A stretch of 64,000 nucleotides of DNA from Hyalella azteca (taxonomy: Eukaryota; Arthropoda; Malacostraca; Amphipoda; Hyalellidae), in contig NW_025942403.1 in assembly GCF_000764305.2 (NCBI RefSeq), positions 558,001 through 622,000 on the forward strand. Direction: 5' to 3'. A model generated the notes under the pieces. It ran no database searches, had not been told where the DNA came from, and saw only the letters and a program-made list of their open reading frames with translations. The translations under genes were made by a program, and so were the position numbers. Shown piece after piece: positions 59,460 through 64,000 of the stretch; position 1 is the first letter of the stretch, and each line of letters opens with the position of its first letter.

Positions 59460-59735
59460 ATGCAAGGAGTTCAGGATGGGGCGGGACGCTGTGATGGCAG
59501 CAATAGAAGCGAATGGCTGGCAGTTCACGGAGAACGGCTTCATATATTGGGGCAGTTGTTAGCCCAGGTGTTACAAGGCTTCCTTGCCAGATGTGAGAGC
59601 CTTGCTCATGCTGCTAACGGGGCACCTGCAATTTGCCCTCAGCTTCTACATAAATTTTACAGCTTCAGCCAATTTGCTCATGATATTACTAAGTTTAAAT
59701 TATTATTGATTTACTTACAGAATCATTGGCATTAA
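59460..59735 (+). CDS. Candidate coding segment, unknown product
   Basis: Part of a 126-codon frame. Its first third (from 59355) is AT-driven, but from about 59470 it reads G-A-G-R-C-D-G-S-N-R-S-E-W-L-A-V-H-G-E-R, then L-H-I-L-G-Q-L-L-A-Q-V-L-Q-G-F-L-A-R-C-E and S-L-A-H-A-A-N-G-A-P-A-I-C-P-Q-L. That is Ala/Leu-rich, helix-like and protein-like. No family or splice sites are recognised. It could be an exon or transposon-derived. The following AT-rich segment is duplicated at 60241. Confidence 0.3.
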   Translation: MQGVQDGAGRCDGSNRSEWLAVHGERLHILGQLLAQVLQGFLARCESLAHAANGAPAICPQLLHKFYSFSQFAHDITKFKLLLIYLQNHWH

Positions 59736-59804
59736 GCATGTTTCAATAGTATCGTACTTAATCATTTGATGTACTATGCAAGTTCTGATGAATAATATAT
59801 TATG

Positions 59805-59805
59805 N
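59805..59805. other. Single ambiguous base
   Basis: One N in the assembly, 60 bp before the adapter junction. Confidence 0.95.
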
Positions 59806-59864
59806 AAATGAATATTTTTCCTTGCCGCAACTCATCCATTTCGAATAATGTAAAATAATAGAAG

Positions 59865-59902
59865 CTGTCTCTTATACACATCTAGATGTGTATAAGAGAC
59901 AG
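59865..59902. other. Nextera mate-pair junction adapter (two head-to-head Tn5 mosaic ends)
   Basis: The same 38-bp perfect palindrome as at 1907-1944. It is library artefact. It lies between a candidate coding segment and a Penelope-like relic whose flanks (59690-59800 and 60240-60370) are similar, so the local order is doubtful. Confidence 0.97.
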
Positions 59903-60037
59903 ATGTTGCATTGTTTTTTGTTGCATTGAGATTTAATTTCTTTTGATAGTATTTTTGAATACTATGCGTCTCTATACATAATTTAAATCACTTTTCCTGT
60001 TAAGTTTGTGTACTTACATACATTAAAATACGATTTT

Positions 60038-60241
60038 TCAAGTGTACGAATATTTATTTCCCCCCACTGTAGGCTCCTCTTTAAAAATATACAATGATTC
60101 CAAAATACGCAGATCGGATGTAACAGAAACAGAAGCTAAAACCTTAAAGTCAGTATCGGACACTGGAACGTTGCCCTGTACGGCGTGAGTGCCCACAGCC
60201 GAATGATCGATCGAGGAGCGATGTAAGCAGTCTAGTGACAT
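60038..60241 (-). pseudogene. C-terminal remnant of a Penelope-like retroelement (GIY-YIG endonuclease tail)
   Basis: The minus frame reads R-S-S-I-D-H-S-A-V-G-T-H-A-V-Q-G-N-V-P-V, then S-D-T-D-F-K-V-L-A-S-V-S-V, then L-R-I-L-E-S-L-Y-I-F-K-E-E-P-T-V. The pattern (S-x-I-x-x-H-x-x-x-x-x-H ... D-F-x-V-L ... R-x-x-E-S-L-x-I-x-x-x-x-P) is the C-terminal part of the GIY-YIG endonuclease region of Penelope-like elements, as I know the family. It ends in TGA at 60038. No reverse transcriptase remains. It is 5'-truncated, which is usual for these elements. Confidence 0.55.
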
Positions 60242-60370
60242 TATTAAGTTTAAATTATTCTTTATTTACTCACAAAATTAATTTATAAAATCATGACAAT
60301 AGGCATGTTTAAATAGTACCGTACTTGATGCGCTCTGCAGGTTCTGACGCATAATATAATATGATTCCCT
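60241..60370. repeat. Diverged copy of 59690-59800
   Basis: Both segments share attattaagtttaaattatt, tttactcaca(g/a)aat, ggcatgtttaaatagtaccgtactt and gttctgacg(a/c)ataatat in the same order and orientation. Confidence 0.65.
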
Positions 60371-60603
60371 CAGCTTTTGTTATTGTTGTCGGTGGGCGTT
60401 TTTTCAAGGTTTTTCATCTATAGCTACTTTGCGAGGCTCATTTGGAAATAAAATACATCTTACCTGAACAGCCTTTTGTAGTCATTACACTTAATTCTGA
60501 TCATAATACAGCTATTGCTCATACGCTGCAATTCTCTCAGGAATTCAACTCTTCGGCGTATCCATTATACCTCCAAGTCATTAGTACCAGTAATGGACTC
60601 AAA

Positions 60604-60822
60604 CCGCATGCTTAGTCTGCTGAATAATGAGCTGACCACATGCTTAGTCTGCTGAATAATGAGCTGACCACATGCTTAGTTTGCTGAATAATGAGCTGAC
60701 CGCATGCTTAGTTTGCTGAATAATGAGCTGCCTGCAGGCTTAGTCTGCTAAATGATGTGCTGACCGCATGCTTAGTCTGCTGAATAAAGAGCTGACTGCA
60801 GGCTCAGTATGCTTAATTATGC
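60604..60822. repeat. 32-bp minisatellite
   Basis: About seven copies of a 32-bp unit (catgcttagtctgctgaata, then atgagctgac and c(c/g)); catgc occurs at 60607, 60639, 60671 and 60703. The last copies are diverged (ctgcaggc). Confidence 0.9.
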
Positions 60823-60825
60823 GTT

Positions 60826-62860
60826 CCAGATCATCGAACTCGCACGGAGGAGGAGGAATTATTACAATGGATTCGAGACGTCAAAAAAGCACATTCAATA
60901 AAAAACGGTCAAGAGAGGCAAATTACAGAGTATAGCGAACAGACGACGGAAATTCTGGCATAAAGAATCACCGCGAGATTGAATAGCCTTCATCAATTGC
61001 AAATATGCGCCTAAGATTTAAAAATCGTACATTAGAGCAAAGAGGTGTTTGTTTATTTTATGTTAAACTAAAACAGAATACACTGCAGTTGAACAGAATA
61101 GACAATCCCTAAGATTCAGGAATCATGCAGTTTTTATAAGAATTTACAAGTTTGAGTACTTTTAATTAAAAATATAAACCAAGATATATAAAAAAAGTCC
61201 TAATCTACATGTTTCTTTTGCAAATTAAGAATATTTTAATTTCACGGTGAATTTAAAATGAACGTAAAATTAATATGGAGAAGAATTGTTTTTTGCATTC
61301 AGTCTTCATTTTTTCGAAGCCCAGGTAAAACTAGGACGCCGGCAAATATCGTTGGTAGGCGCTCGGACAGTTTTTTTGTAAATTTACGATGCCAGAATCA
61401 AAACACGCAAACGACACGAACGTACAAACACAGCCCGCCGTGAAGAAACAAACTTCTCAAATGCATAATAGATTCAAATTTAGTTCGTACGCATGGGGGA
61501 GAAGTTTCTCGGCGCGCATAATGTTTGCAAAGTAACTTCTCGCTGTGAAGAATTATTCAGTGAACGAGTGCCGGCCTGGCAAAGAGAATCCTACAGTGCG
61601 AGAGCGATGGCTCAAGCCAAGTATTCTTACTCAGTCAAAATCATAAATTCCGAAGTAATTGCATTCAAAATTAAAGTTTTGAAAATTTTTAGAATTAAAA
61701 TTAATTTTTCAAAGATTTTTTTAAATTTCAAAGTTTAATGGAGCTAGCGTTCCACATAATCGACCTTGCGGAAACTTTTGAAATAATTTAACTCCGAACA
61801 TAAAAGTTTCTCAACTTTGACGCTCAGGGAATTGAACTTCAGGCGAGGTAGGATTCCGATGCATATTTTTTGAGCTCGTCGATGCGCATTGCTCATCAAC
61901 TTCAACGAGCTCGAAAACCTGCAATGCTGGATTTTAAACTTGTCTACTGCAAGGTTGTTAATTGAATTTAAGAAGGCACCGATTTGAAACGCTCGACAGG
62001 AGAGATAGACCGTACCGTGAGCAACTCATTTCTACGAATTGTTGACGATAGCCATTGCGCCTTCAGCTACTTTTGTTTCTAGTCATCCGCCCTGCCTTTA
62101 TTGGTTAGATTTTCCATTCAATGAAATCAAGTTATGTAATAAAATCTGTTATCCATATTCAGTGGCTATTAAGTGATCATATTGCGAATACGAATAAAAG
62201 CATATTTATTACAACGTTAAATTGCTTACGTTCGGACGATATTCATTTTCAATATAGGTAAATAGGACTGGGAATATTTTTTACGATTGCAGAAGAGATG
62301 CGCTTATTATTATTAGTATTGAAAATAACGTGCGCGTCCATGACGTTTTCGGGACGGATGATGGTTTCGCTCCATGTTTCTGAAGTGCCTTACCCGGGAT
62401 ATCAAAATAGAGATAGAAAAATTATGCATGATCATGCTAACATTGAACTTTTCTGTGCACTGCAATCTGTCGGCTGTCATGATACTCAAATCAGTGAAGT
62501 TAAACGCCGTTGTCTCATATTGCCCAAATAAGGCAGTAGAGTTCCATACATTTAGCTTTACATTGTTCGCATTATTACCTAACAGATAGTCGAGGAAATA
62601 ATTGAGATTCTGTGTTATTTATCACAGTTTGAGTGGTAAAGACTGCGAAGTTTGGTGTAATTAGACGTGAAATGACCTAGTTAATATTAATCTGGATTTA
62701 TTTAATACACATTATTGCACGTGTACTAACAAGTTAATTGACGAGGTCATCCGTGCGAAGCGTATTGCTAGTCCTCCCGACATTACTATCTGAGTTTTGA
62801 AGCTCACACTTTGCATTTGCGAACAGCAGCGACGACTTAATTCAACTTAAATTCGACTGA
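60826..62860. other. No supported gene
   Basis: AT-rich to mixed. The short plus frames at 61258-61738 and 62298-62589 have no domain. Confidence 0.4.
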
Positions 62861-62861
62861 A

Positions 62862-63070
62862 TCTACCTTACAGACGACTGAATCCACCGCAAAGACGACT
62901 TATTTCACCGCAAAGATGACTTAATTTGCCTTATCGACCACAGGATGCGTCTTAAAGACGACTGGATCCGCCGCAAAGACGACTAATTTAACCGCAAGAT
63001 GACTCAATATTAATTCACTCAATTCTCTACAACGACGAAATAATTCGCCGCTAAAACGACTTTATTCACC
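62862..63070. repeat. Degenerate 20-23-bp tandem repeat
   Basis: About nine diverged copies of ccgcaaagacgact(g/t)(a/g)at(c/t)(c/t)ac. Confidence 0.75.
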
Positions 63071-63700
63071 ACAAATATGATATACAGAAGCAGCGGTTCT
63101 TGGGGATTTTTATTTGGCTCAACGACTTGCCTTGACCAACACGTATGCCTCGGCAACTCGTTTCAACACCGAGAGATGCTGACGCTGGCGAAAGCTTGGC
63201 AGAAATAGACGAGCTTATGAGCTACAAACTTCCCGGCAAACTGTAAGTCCGCGATGCAGCTGAACGCGAAGCCGCTCCGTACTTCCTGAGGAGAGGCTTG
63301 TTAAAAAGAAAAAATTTTCCCCTATAGCCAATTTTTATCAAACATCCACCACGTGAGTTGAATGGAATGTTGGCGTGGGTATAATATAAGAAAATTATCA
63401 TTATATATTATTTTCAAATTATCATTTGCAACTATGAATGTATAAATCGTCTTCTCTGAACTTTCATTAGAGTATTATGAAGATTTATAAACATCATTCG
63501 TTATTACCAAAACCATTAAATAGTATGTGTAACAGTATGTGTGTAACTTATGCTGATCGACTACTTTAAAATTACACTATCATATATAGTGTCTCAGTCT
63601 TGAGGCTGGACATCATTTTGCACCTCATTGTTCTCAAGGTGCGAGGCCAGCCTTATGGATTCATGAACAGATTTCTTATTTGTGGTAAGATATTACTTGA
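63071..63700. other. No supported gene
   Basis: A 42-codon ATG frame at about 63078 (M-I-Y-R-S-S-G-S-W-G-F-L-F-G-S) is too short to judge. A small inverted pair, ggctgg.../...ccagcc, lies at 63604-63653. Confidence 0.35.
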
Positions 63701-63702
63701 GC

Positions 63703-64000
63703 TGGAGTCAGCGCCATTAATGTTGTCACAGTTGTCAGCGCCAGTGCCATCACAATTGTCAGAGTCAATACCATCGAAGTTGTCAGAGTGAGCGTCATCA
63801 GAGTTGTCTGAGTCAGCGCCATCAGAGTTGTCTGAGTCAGCGTCATCAGAGTTGTCTGAGTCAGCGCCATCAGAGTTGTCTGAGTCAGCACCATCAGAGT
63901 TGTCAGTCAATACTATCAATGCTGTCAGAGTCAGTGCCATCAGAGTTGTCAGAGCTAGCGCCGCCCGAGTTATCAGAGTCGTCGCCAACAGAGCTATCAG
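63703..64000. repeat. 24-bp minisatellite encoding Ser/Asp repeats on the minus strand
   Basis: About twelve copies of gttgtc(a/t)gagtcagcgccatcaga run to the window end. On the minus strand the 8-codon period gives D-S-D-N-S-D-G-A repeats in one frame from about 63903 to 63710. Copies nearer the window edge are in another frame after a small indel near 63905. Whether it belongs to an acidic protein gene outside the window cannot be decided here. Confidence 0.85.

Noticed and set aside
60604..60822. CRISPR-like array with 32-bp repeats
   Set aside because: Head-to-tail units without spacers.

Overview
This window looks like gene-poor nuclear DNA from an animal, most likely an arthropod and possibly a crustacean. 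The reasons are an AT-rich background, spliced genes with GT-AG introns, relics of animal transposons (pogo-like Tc1/mariner, Penelope-like) and many minisatellites. No bacterial operons, rRNA genes or intact tRNA genes were seen. The taxonomic placement is inference, because nothing in the window names the species.

The best-supported gene lies on the minus strand at 44.2-51.3 kb. Six exons were reconstructed by reading splice sites, and all five junctions agree in codon phase. They give a 738-residue C-terminal part of a single-pass membrane protein with a short N-terminal segment, one membrane helix and a cytoplasmic tail of about 650 residues rich in Ser and Pro. The 5' end was not found. 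The introns are unusual: one holds a truncated copy of the start of exon 3, another starts with degenerate copies of the exon 4 donor junction, and a third carries a minisatellite 18 nt from an acceptor.

The rest is mostly non-coding. 0-2.1 kb is a run of tandem repeats. 5.3 and 6.6 kb hold 21-bp and 78-bp arrays, and 8.65-9.3 kb is a duplicated block. 9.9-32 kb holds scattered candidate exons or open frames, a degenerate repeat at 22.5 kb and a large 30/31-bp array at 27.8-28.8 kb broken by 50 Ns. 38.6-39.1 kb has an open frame led by a signal-peptide-like segment, followed by Cys-rich frames. 39.27-40.44 kb is a decayed pogo-like transposon with TA target duplication, inverted ends and a transposase C-terminal relic. 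53.7-64 kb contains several more minisatellites and a Penelope-type endonuclease tail.

Two 38-bp sequences (1907-1944 and 59865-59902) are exact head-to-head Tn5 mosaic ends, the Nextera mate-pair junction adapter. They are library artefacts. The joins they mark, especially the first between two unrelated repeat arrays, should not be trusted as genomic continuity.

I found no convincing new multi-gene system. The most noteworthy items are the exon-boundary repeats in the membrane-protein gene, the secreted-protein-like locus at 38.6 kb, and the adapter junctions.
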